Shown here one piece after another: positions 15,988 to 24,702 of a stretch of 64,000 bases of DNA. Numbering within the stretch: the first letter of the stretch is position 1; each line of letters opens with the position of its first letter. This DNA comes from an uncultured Ruminococcus sp. Its GTDB lineage: Bacteria; Bacillota; Clostridia; Oscillospirales; Acutalibacteraceae. Below the pieces are notes generated by a model that saw only the letters and a list, made by a program, of their open reading frames with translations, was not told the DNA's origin and ran no database searches. The DNA is taken from the NCBI GenBank assembly GCA_958403905.1, contig CATXZD010000001.1, positions 62,001 through 126,000 of the forward strand. The letters run 5' to 3'. The translations under genes were made by a program, and so were the position numbers.

Positions 15988-16941
15988 ATGGCTGACAATA
16001 AGAAAAAAATTGTGCTAATCGGTACGGGATTGGTTGGAATGAGCTTTGCCTATGCGGCGCTTAACCGCAATCTATGTGATGAGCTGGTGCTGATTGACAT
16101 CAACGAAAAGCGGGCGAACGGCGAGGCTATGGATCTCAATCACGGACTCGCATTTTCAAATTCAAGTATGAAAATCTACAGCGGAAATTACGGCGACTGC
16201 GCTGACGCAGACATTGTTGTTATTTGTGCAGGTGTAAATCAAAAGCCGGGCGAGAGCAGGCTTGAGCTTTTGCAGAGAAACACTAAGGTGTTTGCTTCTA
16301 TTGTGCCGAACGTGGTTCAAAGCGGTTTTGACGGAATTTTCCTTGTGGCGACAAACCCAGTTGACATTATGACGAGGGTTACGTATGAGCTTTCGGGCTT
16401 TAATGCCGCTAAGGTTATCGGTACGGGCACAACGCTTGATACAGCAAGACTGCGTTATCTTATGGGAGAATATTTTGAGATTGACCCCAGAAACATTCAC
16501 GCTTACGTAATCGGCGAACACGGCGACAGCGAGTTTGTGCCGTGGAGTCAGGCGATTTTAGCTGTTAAGCCGATTAAGGACGTGCTTGCCGACAATTCAC
16601 AGACGTATTCTATGGAGGAGCTTGAAAAAATTGCAGTTGACGTGCGTACGGCGGCACAGGAGATAATTGAAGCGAAGGGCGCAACGTATTACGGAATCGG
16701 TATGGCAATGGTGAGAATTGTAAGGGCAATTTTAAATGATGAAAATTCCGTTTTGACGGTTTCGACAAGACTCAGGGGAGAGTACGGCTGTAAAAAAGAT
16801 GTGTTCATAGGAAATCCGTGCTTTGTAAATGCAGGCGGAGCAAAAAGAATTTTGGAAATGAAGCTCACCGATGAGGAAATTGAAAAGCTTAATAACAGCT
16901 GTAATATTTTAAATGACAATTTCAGAACACTGTCGTTGTAG
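15988..16941 (+). CDS. ldh: L-lactate dehydrogenase
   Basis: Pyruvate to L-lactate with NADH. 317 residues, standard length. The Rossmann motif VLIGTGLVGMSFAYA, substrate-specificity loop with NQKPGESRLELLQRN (Gln at the position that selects lactate over malate), and the catalytic His178 in IGEHGDSEFVPWS are all present. The frame is open upstream to 15805, but GAAAGGAAG just before ATG 15988 fixes the start. In a fermenting anaerobe it regenerates NAD. It is divergent from nfnAB, so two redox-balance units share an intergenic region. Confidence 0.95.
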   Translation: MADNKKKIVLIGTGLVGMSFAYAALNRNLCDELVLIDINEKRANGEAMDLNHGLAFSNSSMKIYSGNYGDCADADIVVICAGVNQKPGESRLELLQRNTKVFASIVPNVVQSGFDGIFLVATNPVDIMTRVTYELSGFNAAKVIGTGTTLDTARLRYLMGEYFEIDPRNIHAYVIGEHGDSEFVPWSQAILAVKPIKDVLADNSQTYSMEELEKIAVDVRTAAQEIIEAKGATYYGIGMAMVRIVRAILNDENSVLTVSTRLRGEYGCKKDVFIGNPCFVNAGGAKRILEMKLTDEEIEKLNNSCNILNDNFRTLSL

Positions 16942-16959
16942 GATAAAATAAATAGAAAA

Positions 16960-16990
16960 GCGGGACGGTTTTAATTACCGCCCCGTTTTT
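16960..16990. terminator. bidirectional terminator, ldh / spoVAC
   Basis: GCGGGACGGT / ACCGCCCCGT with one mismatch and a 7-nt loop. T5 follows on the + strand and TTTTC on the minus strand, so it can end both convergent genes. Confidence 0.85.
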
Positions 16991-17008
16991 GCTTGGTTGA
17001 ATAAATTA

Positions 17009-17464
17009 TCAAAATAGCGTTATACCAAATAAATGCAGAATCCAGAGCACTGCGCCGTAGATTATTGACGCTGAAACGCCGTAAACGATTACAGGACCTG
17101 CGATGATGAACAGCTTTGCGCCTAAGCCTGCGACATATCCCTCGGACTTAAATTCAATTGCGGGTGAGGACACTGCGTTTGCAAAGCCTGTAATCGGAAC
17201 GAGTGTGCCTGCGCCTGCGTGCTTTGCAATTTTGTCATATACTCCGATTGCTGTCAGCAGTATTCCTAAGAACACAAGCGTTATAGAGGTGAGCGTTTTG
17301 GCTTGCTGTTGTTCAACTCCGAGCACGCCGTAAAGGTTGATAAGCCCCTGCCCGACTGCACAAATTGCTCCGCCGATGAGGAAAGCTTTCAGTCCGTTCA
17401 CAAAACTTTTACTTTTTGGTGAATTTTTCTTCACAATTTTATCGTATTCTTTTGGTGAAATCAT
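17009..17464 (-). CDS. spoVAC: stage V sporulation protein AC
   Basis: 151 residues. Matches SpoVAC by an N-terminal cytoplasmic stretch, four hydrophobic segments (about 27-48, 60-78, 108-128, 130-150) and the family block GAGTLVPITGFANAV followed by SSPAIEFKSEG. In spore formers it is part of the inner-membrane channel that moves dipicolinic acid into the forespore and out at germination. The usual neighbours spoVAD and spoVAE are absent here, so it is a solo copy or the others are elsewhere. Implies a sporulating lineage. Confidence 0.88.
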   Translation of the reverse strand: MISPKEYDKIVKKNSPKSKSFVNGLKAFLIGGAICAVGQGLINLYGVLGVEQQQAKTLTSITLVFLGILLTAIGVYDKIAKHAGAGTLVPITGFANAVSSPAIEFKSEGYVAGLGAKLFIIAGPVIVYGVSASIIYGAVLWILHLFGITLF

Positions 17465-17617
17465 ATGATACCCCTTTTTTGTTATCTGTTCTTAACCTTT
17501 ATTTTGTCCGTATTTTAAATATTTATGTTAAATTTTTCACTTTATTTTTTTAATCATATGTTGTATAATGTTAGATGTATACTTATATGAAATTGCATTT
17601 GTACGGAGGGAACGGAT

Positions 17618-18745
17618 TTGGAGCATTATCTTGACAACAGCGCAACTACTGCTGTTTCGCAAAAGGCGGCTGAAAAAGCATACAGGATAATGGTTGAAAA
17701 TTACGGAAATCCCTCGTCCTTGCACCTTAAAGGAATTAATGCGGAAAAAGAGCTTGTGGCGGCGAGAAAGTCAGTTGCAAAAAGGCTTGGAGCGCAAAGT
17801 GAAGAAATTTTCTTTACAAGCGGCGGCACTGAGGCTAACAACACGGCGCTTTTCGGTGTACCGCAGGCGAAAAAAAGACGAGGAAATAAGATTATTATTT
17901 CGGCTGTTGAGCACAGCAGTATTATTGAGTCGGCTCAAAGGCTTGAAAACGACGGCTTTGAGGTTGTAAGAATTATGCCGAATGAAAGCGGAGTAATTAC
18001 TCCCGAAAGTGTTTTGCAGGAAGTTGATGAAAATACAATTCTTGTTTCCGTTATGTGTGTAAACAACGAAACGGGTGCGGTAATGCCTGTAGGCGAGATT
18101 TTTTCGGCGGTAAAGGCAAAAAACGGCGAAATTGTCTGCCACACAGACGCAGTGCAGGCTTTCGGAAAAATTGCAATTAATGCAAAACGGCTTTGTGCGG
18201 ATTTGATCACCGTCAGCGCACACAAGGTTCACGCACCAAAGGGCTGCGGAGCACTGTACATAAAAAAGGGCGTCAGAATTGTTCCTCATCAGTACGGCGG
18301 CGAGCAGGAAAAGAAAATCCGCCCCGGCACGGAAGCATTGCCGTTGATTGCGTCATTCGGAGTTGCCTGCGACGAATTTAAAATTGAAGAAAATTATCAA
18401 AAAATATCCGAACTTAATGAATATGCAAGGCAAAAGCTGAAAAGCATTAACGGGGTGAGCATAAATTCTCCAAAGGACGCTTTGCCTTATGTGCTGAATA
18501 TTTCGGCAGGCAGGGTGAGAAGTGAAACAATGCTTCATTTTCTTGAGGAATTTGACGTTTTTGTTTCATCGGGAAGCGCCTGTGCCAAAGGCAAGCCGAG
18601 CCACGTTTTGAGCGCAATGGGACTTTCAAGAGAACGTGCGGACAGCGCACTGCGAATCAGTTTTTCAAAATATAACTGCAAAGATGACGTAGATGTTCTT
18701 TGCAAAAATATTGAAACTGGTCTGTCGGTGCTCGCACACCGTTAG
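17618..18745 (+). CDS. cysteine desulfurase (NifS/IscS-like)
   Basis: PLP enzyme that takes sulfur from cysteine as a protein persulfide. 375 residues. N-terminal LDNSATTAVS, FFTSGGTEANNTALFG, the PLP lysine Lys203 in SAHKVHAPKGCG, and the persulfide Cys322 in SSGSACAKGKPSHVL. The short Cys loop with this motif is the group I (IscS/NifS) type. thiI follows after a repeat-containing gap: the pair is common in Firmicutes, where the desulfurase feeds ThiI for 4-thiouridine in tRNA. A -10 like TATAAT lies at 17564-17569, but no clear -35. Confidence 0.93.
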   Translation: MEHYLDNSATTAVSQKAAEKAYRIMVENYGNPSSLHLKGINAEKELVAARKSVAKRLGAQSEEIFFTSGGTEANNTALFGVPQAKKRRGNKIIISAVEHSSIIESAQRLENDGFEVVRIMPNESGVITPESVLQEVDENTILVSVMCVNNETGAVMPVGEIFSAVKAKNGEIVCHTDAVQAFGKIAINAKRLCADLITVSAHKVHAPKGCGALYIKKGVRIVPHQYGGEQEKKIRPGTEALPLIASFGVACDEFKIEENYQKISELNEYARQKLKSINGVSINSPKDALPYVLNISAGRVRSETMLHFLEEFDVFVSSGSACAKGKPSHVLSAMGLSRERADSALRISFSKYNCKDDVDVLCKNIETGLSVLAHR

Positions 18746-18775
18746 TAAGTGCGGAGAGTGAAGAGTGGAGTTTAT

Positions 18776-18880
18776 GGTCGGTCGCGTGCGTCGACACACA
18801 TATTTCCGTATTTTTAATAGTGTGTGTTGTATGGAAAAGCTTGTCGGCTGAATTAACGTTGATTTAATGGTAATGTTTTG
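18776..18880. repeat. dispersed intergenic repeat, copy B (about 105 bp)
   Basis: Starts GGTCGGTCGCGTGCGTCGAC and follows copy A (5189-5293) to GGTAATGTTTT, with many substitutions but few gaps. It sits between the desulfurase gene and thiI, and is followed like copy A by GTAGGGA/GTCCCCTAC palindromes. Confidence 0.7.
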
Positions 18881-18955
18881 GGACGTCAAGGATGCCGTCC
18901 CCTACAGCTAACAGGAAATGTTTGTTTTACAGTCGTAGGGACACGGCGTGTCCCT
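18880..18955. repeat. two palindromes of the GTAGGGA family
   Basis: 18880-18901: GGGACG / CGTCCC around a 10-nt loop, then CTACAG. 18937-18955: AGGGACAC / GTGTCCCT around GGC. The same words occur at 5362-5442. With copy B these fill the gap 18746-18993, leaving only the thiI ribosome site. Confidence 0.7.
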
Positions 18956-18993
18956 ATGTTCTAAATATAAAATACATAGTAAAAGGAAGAAAT

Positions 18994-20175
18994 ATGAAAG
19001 AAATTATCCTTTTGAAAGACGGCGAAATAGTTTTAAAGGGTCTTAACCGTCGTTCATTTGAAGACGTTTTAAAAAAGAATATCAAATTTGCTTTAAGTCC
19101 TCTCGGACGTTTTGAAATTACCTCGGCGCAGTCGACTATTTATGTTAAGCCGCTGTCGGAGGATATTGACCTTGATGAGGCGTGCGAGAGAATTTCAAGG
19201 GTGTTCGGCATTGTCGCCTATTCAAGAGCGGCTGTCTGCGAGGAAAAAACGCTTGACTCCGTTTTACAGACTGCACCGATTTATCTTGCAAAAACTCTTG
19301 AATCGGCTAAGACTTTTAAAGTTGAAGCAAAACGAAGCGACAAGCGTTTTCCGTACAAATCGCCTGAAATCTGTAGGGAGCTTGGCGGAGTTATTCTTGA
19401 AAAATTTCCTCACCTTACAGTTGACGTTCATAATCCTGAGCTTACGGTTTATGTTGAAATTCGTGATTTTGGTGCATATATCCATTGCGACCCCGAAAAG
19501 GGTGCAGGCGGTATTCCCGTTGGAACAGGCGGAAAAGCGGCGGTTTTGATAAGCGGAGGAATAGATTCTCCCGTAGCCGCATATATGATGGCAAAGCGTG
19601 GAATCAAGCTGACCGCAGTTCATTTTGCAAGTCCGCCGTATACAAGCAGACGCGCAGAGGAAAAGGTTGTAAAGCTTCTTCAGAAGGTCAGCCGTTATGC
19701 AGGCAGAATGACGATGTACACAGTTCCTTTTACAAAAATTCAGGAGAAAATTAAGAATGATTGTCCCGAGGAGCTGTTTACAATTATTATGCGCCGTCTG
19801 ATGATGGAAATTTCTGAAAAGATTGCACTTGACAACGACTGTTCGGCGCTTATTACAGGCGAAAGCCTCGGTCAGGTTGCCAGTCAGACAATAGGCGCAC
19901 TCGGCTGTACCGACGAAGCCGCCGATATGGTTGTGTTCAGACCGCTGATTGGTATGGATAAGCAGGAGATTATTGATATTTCTTATAAGATAGATACCTA
20001 CGAAACCTCGATTGAGCCTTACGAGGACTGCTGTACCGTGTTTACGCCCAAGCATCCTCGTACAAGACCTGTGCTGAAATATGTAAAGGAAGCTCAGGAA
20101 AAGGCAGACTTTGCACCGCTTGTCGAGGAGGCTTTGCAAAACTTAAAGATAACATATATTTCATCTGATGACTGA
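18994..20175 (+). CDS. thiI: tRNA 4-thiouridine synthase (ThiI)
   Basis: Adenylates and thiolates U8 of tRNA. 393 residues: N-terminal ferredoxin-like domain, THUMP RNA-binding domain (about 60-170), then the PP-loop pyrophosphatase domain with SGGIDS at 187-192. It ends without the C-terminal rhodanese domain of the E. coli protein, the usual short Firmicutes form, which takes sulfur from a dedicated NifS-like partner; such a gene lies just upstream. The frame is open to 18892, but AAAAGGAAG before ATG 18994 sets the start. The sortase gene starts 20 bp downstream. Confidence 0.94.
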   Translation: MKEIILLKDGEIVLKGLNRRSFEDVLKKNIKFALSPLGRFEITSAQSTIYVKPLSEDIDLDEACERISRVFGIVAYSRAAVCEEKTLDSVLQTAPIYLAKTLESAKTFKVEAKRSDKRFPYKSPEICRELGGVILEKFPHLTVDVHNPELTVYVEIRDFGAYIHCDPEKGAGGIPVGTGGKAAVLISGGIDSPVAAYMMAKRGIKLTAVHFASPPYTSRRAEEKVVKLLQKVSRYAGRMTMYTVPFTKIQEKIKNDCPEELFTIIMRRLMMEISEKIALDNDCSALITGESLGQVASQTIGALGCTDEAADMVVFRPLIGMDKQEIIDISYKIDTYETSIEPYEDCCTVFTPKHPRTRPVLKYVKEAQEKADFAPLVEEALQNLKITYISSDD

Positions 20176-20195
20176 TACAAAGGGGTGATACTCAA

Positions 20196-22163
20196 GTGAG
20201 TCAGATTAATATTGAAATTATTTCTGTGATAAGAAACAAAAATACCGTAGGTCTTGTTGACAAAAAGCCAGATCTTAAAGCAAGGCTCGATAAATACGGC
20301 TACACGCTTACGGGGGTTAAAAACACCGTATTAAGTGCGGGTAAAATCAAAGCGTCGCTTGACGAGATTGCAAAATCAAATAACAAGCCCGACGTTGTAA
20401 TTATTGCAAACGCTCTTTCAACTACCGACAGCACTTCGTTCAGAAAGTATTTTGTTGAAACTGTTGCCGAGGCGGAACACAGCGCAAACGAACGTGTGCC
20501 GAAAGATTATTGGAAAAAAAGAGATAAGGCGTTTGCCGCCGCTAAGAAAAGAGGCGCAGATTCGGCAGAGCTTGAAGCGCTTGAAAAGGAATTTAAGCTC
20601 TATCGTAAAAAGTCGAAGGTGTTCAAGCTCGGCGAATTCGGGAACGGCTACAAGGGCTATTGCTTTATGTTCAAGGGTTTGCAGGTTGCCGTGCTTCCGC
20701 AGGCAAAGCTTACGGGTGAAAACGATGACGATGTAATTTCACTTGCGGCGGTAAGGACAAAGGAAGTTTTTGAAAACTCAGCAGATGACTACCCGGACGG
20801 CTTTGGCATAAAGGAGTACGTTCCCGAAAAAACAGGCTTTGCATATCGCTTTATTCCGATGAGGGGCGACGGAGGCAAAGAGGTAGCAAGAAAGTGCGTT
20901 GTAATTGCATCGTTCCTTGTTTTCCTTACTGCTCTTTCAATGCTTATGTACAATATGGTGTTTTTGAGTATGAAAAATGCCGCTCTTAACGGTGAAATTC
21001 AGAAAATCGCACACGGCACCGAGGATAATACGGGAAATAATAAAAAACCCGATAAGGGAGATACTATAGACTGGAAAAAACTCAAGAAAATCAACGAGGA
21101 GATTGTCGGCTGGATTCAGCTTAATAACACTCAAATTGACTATCCTGTTTTGTATCATAAGGGCGATGACAGAACATATCAGTATTATCTGTCGCACAAC
21201 TATAAAGGCGACTATGATTCGTTTGGCAGTATTTTCCTTGATTATCGCTGTACAAAGGGGACGGACAGCAAGAATGTTGTAATGCACGGTCATCACATTC
21301 AGGACGGTTCAATGTTCGGCGATTTGATGAAGTACGGCGGAACTACGGGTAATCTTGATTTTTACAAGAAATCACCTACAATAAAGTTTGACACTCCCGA
21401 AGAACAGGGAACATATAAGATTATTTCGGTGTTCAAAACGAACACGCTTTCATCTCAGGGCGAGTTTTTCAATTATATGATAGGCGATTTCCAGAACGAA
21501 AAGGACTTTATGAATTATGTTTATAACGTAAGGATTCGTTCGCTGTTCAAATGTCCTGTAGATGTTAACGAGGACGACGAGCTTATTACGCTTTCAACCT
21601 GCTCATACGAGTTTACAAACTGGCGAACTGTTGTTGTGGCAAGAAAGGTAAGAGTAGGCGAGTCGAAAAAGGTTGATGTTTCAAAGGCTTCGCTTAATAA
21701 TAACATAGTTTGGCCGCAGGTTTACTATTCTGCTTACGGCGGAACAAGACCCACAGTAACTGATTTCTGTACCGCATATGAAAAGGGGCAAATCGACTGG
21801 TACAACGGTGACTATGATTTTAAGAATCAGAAGGTTGTTGAGCCGACAAGCTCGGTTGCAGGCAGCAGCACATCGGGGTCAAAAGGAGCTAACGGTCAGA
21901 CTGCTACACAACAGCCTACAACTCAGGCGAAAGTTTACCTGACGGTAAGATTCCTCAATTATGACGGCTCGGTGCTGACAACACAGAAAGTTGAGTACGG
22001 AAAGGCGGCTAAAGCGCCTGCTAATCCGACAAAGCCGAGTGATGAGTATTACGACTACAAGTTTAAAAAATGGCAGCTTGATTACAGCAAGGTTACCTGC
22101 GATATGGATATTGCGCCGAGCTTTGAGCCGGTGCTGAAACCCGAGTACGCACAGGCGCAGTAG
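20196..22163 (+). CDS. class B sortase with N-terminal MoCF/CinA-like domain
   Basis: 655 residues in a rare order. Residues 1-225 are predicted cytoplasmic and follow a CinA/MoCF-fold pattern: INIEIISVIRNKNTVG at the start, PDVVIIANALSTTDS where the GGTG loop would be, and GNGYKGYCF...QVAVLPQ; the catalytic-type glycines are lost. A transmembrane helix lies at about 234-256. The sortase B domain (about 285-490) has His366 in MHGHH, Cys469 in TLSTCSYEF and Arg477 in WRTVVVAR. A Ser/Thr/Gln-rich linker and a Listeria-Bacteroides-type beta repeat (VYLTVRFLNYDGSVL..) end the protein outside the cell. Sortases link LPxTG-like proteins to the wall or into pili. Its own substrates are not adjacent. 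GTG start after AAAGGGGTGA. Confidence 0.85.
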   Translation: MSQINIEIISVIRNKNTVGLVDKKPDLKARLDKYGYTLTGVKNTVLSAGKIKASLDEIAKSNNKPDVVIIANALSTTDSTSFRKYFVETVAEAEHSANERVPKDYWKKRDKAFAAAKKRGADSAELEALEKEFKLYRKKSKVFKLGEFGNGYKGYCFMFKGLQVAVLPQAKLTGENDDDVISLAAVRTKEVFENSADDYPDGFGIKEYVPEKTGFAYRFIPMRGDGGKEVARKCVVIASFLVFLTALSMLMYNMVFLSMKNAALNGEIQKIAHGTEDNTGNNKKPDKGDTIDWKKLKKINEEIVGWIQLNNTQIDYPVLYHKGDDRTYQYYLSHNYKGDYDSFGSIFLDYRCTKGTDSKNVVMHGHHIQDGSMFGDLMKYGGTTGNLDFYKKSPTIKFDTPEEQGTYKIISVFKTNTLSSQGEFFNYMIGDFQNEKDFMNYVYNVRIRSLFKCPVDVNEDDELITLSTCSYEFTNWRTVVVARKVRVGESKKVDVSKASLNNNIVWPQVYYSAYGGTRPTVTDFCTAYEKGQIDWYNGDYDFKNQKVVEPTSSVAGSSTSGSKGANGQTATQQPTTQAKVYLTVRFLNYDGSVLTTQKVEYGKAAKAPANPTKPSDEYYDYKFKKWQLDYSKVTCDMDIAPSFEPVLKPEYAQAQ

Positions 22164-22176
22164 CGGGGAGACGAGT

Positions 22177-22596
22177 ATGGTGGAATGTAAAACAGTATTT
22201 TATTCGGCACGAAAAACTTCGCTTTGCGAGCGTGCGCTCAAAAAGAGTTTTTCGGAGCTTGACCTTGATATGGGCAATGTTTCTTTTGCCGCCGACAAGG
22301 GGAGCTTATGTAATGTCTTGACAGAAGCGTTCGGAGAATGTAATATAGTTTTTGTCATAGGCGGTTTAGGCTTTGGCGATGAAAGAGATATAAAGAACAT
22401 TGTTTCACGTCTTATTAAAAGCTCCTGTGTGGATGATTGCAAAAAACTGAAAAATCCTTTGGGCGATGACGGCTGCGTTGTCAGAGCACAGCACCAGTTG
22501 CTTGTTCTGCTTCCCGACGAACCGGAGCAGATTGAAGCGATTATGCAGGGTGCAATTGCAGGATATATTAAAATTACAGAAAATGCGAGGGTATAA
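22177..22596 (+). CDS. small MoCF/CinA-like domain protein
   Basis: 139 residues. The central block IVFVIGGLGFGDERDIKNIVSRLI resembles the TGGLGPTxDD loop of the CinA/MoaB (MoCF) fold, and QLLVLLPDEPEQIEAIMQG matches its LPGxPxEM block. The fold normally binds molybdopterin or a nicotinamide nucleotide; the Gly-Leu-Gly is kept here but the Thr and following Asp pair are changed, so activity is doubtful. Starts 13 bp after the sortase gene, whose N-terminus looks like the same fold, and ends 5 bp before the aminotransferase, so the three are probably one operon. No known function. Confidence 0.6.
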   Translation: MVECKTVFYSARKTSLCERALKKSFSELDLDMGNVSFAADKGSLCNVLTEAFGECNIVFVIGGLGFGDERDIKNIVSRLIKSSCVDDCKKLKNPLGDDGCVVRAQHQLLVLLPDEPEQIEAIMQGAIAGYIKITENARV

Positions 22597-22601
22597 TTAA
22601 T

Positions 22602-23858
22602 ATGAAAACTAATACTTTTGAGCAATATGAATCTTCCGTTCGTTCCTATTGCAGACATTTCCCTAAGGTGTTTACCGACGCCAAGGGCGCAGTTATGACT
22701 GACGAAAACGGCGAAAAGTATATTGACTTTTTCTGCGGCGCAGGCGCTGTAAACTATGGTCATAACAATGACTATATCAAGGGAAAGGTAATTGATTACC
22801 TTGCAACTGACGGAATTATTCACGCTCTTGATATGTATACCGTGCCCAAGCGTGATTTTATTGAAACACTTGAAAATAAAATTATTGAGCCGAGAGGCTA
22901 CAAGTACAGAATCCAGTTTACCGGTCCTACCGGCACAAACGCTATTGAGGCGGCAATTAAGCTTGCAAGAAAGACCACAAAGCGCAGAAATATTTTTTCG
23001 TTTATGGGCTGTTTCCACGGTATGACGCTCGGTGCGCTTTCGCTTACATCGGAAATGTACGCAAGAAACGGTGCAGGCGCAACCTTTACTGACTGCACTC
23101 ACATTCCTGCACCTTATATGTTTGAGGGACTTGACGTTATCAAATATATGCAGACGCTTATTGACGACGACCATTCGGGTGTTGAAAAGCCTGCCGCAGT
23201 AGTTATGGAAACCGTACAGGCTGAGGGCGGAATCAGAGTTTTTGACGATGGATTCCTGCGTGATGTAAGAGAGTTCTGCACAAAGAACGATATACTTATG
23301 ATTGTTGACGATGTTCAGGTTGGCTGCTGCCGCAGCGGCACATTCTTCTCATTTGAACGTGCAGGAATTGTTCCTGACATTGTTGTTATGTCAAAGTCAA
23401 TCGGCGGTATCGGTATGCCGCTTGCAATTGTTCTTCACACAGACGAGCTTGACGATTGGAAGCCCGGCGAACACAACGGAACATTCAGAGGCAATCAGCT
23501 TTCATTTGTTGCAGGCAAGGCGGCAATTGATTATCTGCTTGAAAATGACGTAGAGGCTGAAACAAGAAGAAAAGGCGAGCTTGTAAAGAAGTATGTGACA
23601 GAGGAAATTTTGCCGCTTGATTCAAGACTTGAGTTAAGAGGTATAGGACTTATCTGGGGCATTGATTTCGGCGCTGTTGATTCTTCGCTTACGGAAGAAG
23701 TAATTGAGAAGTGCTTTGAAAAGAAGCTTATCTGCGAATGTGCAGGCAGAGAGGGCTCGGTTGTAAAGATTATGCCTCCCCTTGTAATTGACGATGATTT
23801 GCTCCTTGAGGGACTTGCAAGAGTGAAAAAGTCAATTGAAGAAGTTTTAAATAAATAA
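22602..23858 (+). CDS. class III aminotransferase, diaminobutyrate-2-oxoglutarate type (EctB-like)
   Basis: 418 residues. Strong EctB-like features from the first residues: ESSVRSYCRHFPKVF, FFCGAGAVNYGHNN, QFTGPTGTNAIEAA, DVQVGCCRSGTFFSFE, and Lys265 in VMSKSIGG as the PLP lysine, followed by KPGEHNGTFRGN. EctB makes L-2,4-diaminobutyrate from aspartate semialdehyde and glutamate. In ectoine synthesis it sits with ectA and ectC; neither is here, so diaminobutyrate may serve another product, or the substrate differs. Last gene of the thiI-sortase run, followed by a terminator. Confidence 0.85.
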   Translation: MKTNTFEQYESSVRSYCRHFPKVFTDAKGAVMTDENGEKYIDFFCGAGAVNYGHNNDYIKGKVIDYLATDGIIHALDMYTVPKRDFIETLENKIIEPRGYKYRIQFTGPTGTNAIEAAIKLARKTTKRRNIFSFMGCFHGMTLGALSLTSEMYARNGAGATFTDCTHIPAPYMFEGLDVIKYMQTLIDDDHSGVEKPAAVVMETVQAEGGIRVFDDGFLRDVREFCTKNDILMIVDDVQVGCCRSGTFFSFERAGIVPDIVVMSKSIGGIGMPLAIVLHTDELDDWKPGEHNGTFRGNQLSFVAGKAAIDYLLENDVEAETRRKGELVKKYVTEEILPLDSRLELRGIGLIWGIDFGAVDSSLTEEVIEKCFEKKLICECAGREGSVVKIMPPLVIDDDLLLEGLARVKKSIEEVLNK

Positions 23859-23874
23859 TATAGTAACAGAATAC

Positions 23875-23904
23875 CTCCGAGAGCAATTGCTTTCGGAGAT
23901 TTTA
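23875..23904 (+). terminator. intrinsic terminator after the EctB-like gene
   Basis: CTCCGAGAGC / GCTTTCGGAG, 10 pairs with one G-T, loop AATT, then ATTTTATT. Confidence 0.9.
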
Positions 23905-23919
23905 TTGAGGTGGCTGAAT

Positions 23920-24654
23920 ATGATTGAAAAATTTAGGGCAGAAAAGAATGTTAAAATTTTAGGTATTGTTATTTCTGTTCTTCTCATAATTTGTTCTTTA
24001 GATTTTGTCGGAAATATTTCATATAAAATTTATTCGTTGATGCAATATACGGATACAATAGTTTATATAATATATGATGTAGTTGATATTGTTTCGCAAG
24101 TTATGTTATTGACAGCGTTTGTTTTGCTTGCAGCAGCAATACTCAGTAAAAGGAAACTTGAGATTGATATAATTAAAATCTTTGCTGAGTTGTTCTTGAT
24201 TGCAAACATTTTATATTTAACAAACGGATTGTATCAATTAGCTGTTGTGTTTGGTGCAGATATTTTAGGGGTTTTGGGAGCTGTATTCAGTAAACCGTTG
24301 TTTTACTTGTTTACTGCATCTAAAATATTAATTGCAGCAGCAATATTAGTTTTTAATAAAAAGGATAAGCTTGTACACGAAAATAACTCCGCTAAGATTA
24401 TTTTGTCAATCTTATTTGCTGTAAGCTTTTGCTTGTATTTCTTTTTTGAAATAGGAACAATAGGATATGATATTTCGTTTATTACATTTATTATGCATCC
24501 TGATAACAGTGAGAACATTAACAATGTGTTTTCCAATGTAATGTATATTTCGTTTATTGTTAATATTATATTTTTATTGGCAGAATACATTTCTTTATTT
24601 TTGTTTTTCGCGATTTATCCAAAAGAAAAGTTTGATAAAAAAGCGGTTGGTTAA
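23920..24654 (+). CDS. multi-pass membrane protein of unknown function
   Basis: 244 residues, almost wholly hydrophobic, with about seven predicted membrane segments: around residues 13-32, 43-68, 82-102, 107-127, 135-152, 165-187 and 212-238. Short basic loops (SKRKLE, KKDKL) separate them. No family motif was recognised. The start at ATG 23920 has GAGG 9 bp upstream; an in-frame TTG at 23887 lies inside the terminator hairpin. AT-rich compared with its neighbours; single-gene unit between two hairpins. Confidence 0.6.
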   Translation: MIEKFRAEKNVKILGIVISVLLIICSLDFVGNISYKIYSLMQYTDTIVYIIYDVVDIVSQVMLLTAFVLLAAAILSKRKLEIDIIKIFAELFLIANILYLTNGLYQLAVVFGADILGVLGAVFSKPLFYLFTASKILIAAAILVFNKKDKLVHENNSAKIILSILFAVSFCLYFFFEIGTIGYDISFITFIMHPDNSENINNVFSNVMYISFIVNIIFLLAEYISLFLFFAIYPKEKFDKKAVG

Positions 24655-24702
24655 TATTCGGACAATGCAAAAATAAAACATTAATAAAAAGAAAAATAAC
24701 GG

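Noticed and set aside
19264..20139. 291-codon open frame on the minus strand
   Set aside because: Antisense to thiI, with no ribosome site or motif.
22200..23174. 324-codon open frame on the minus strand
   Set aside because: Fully antisense to the MoCF-like and EctB-like genes, both with clear family motifs. Cys/His/Asn-rich composition is typical of a shadow frame.
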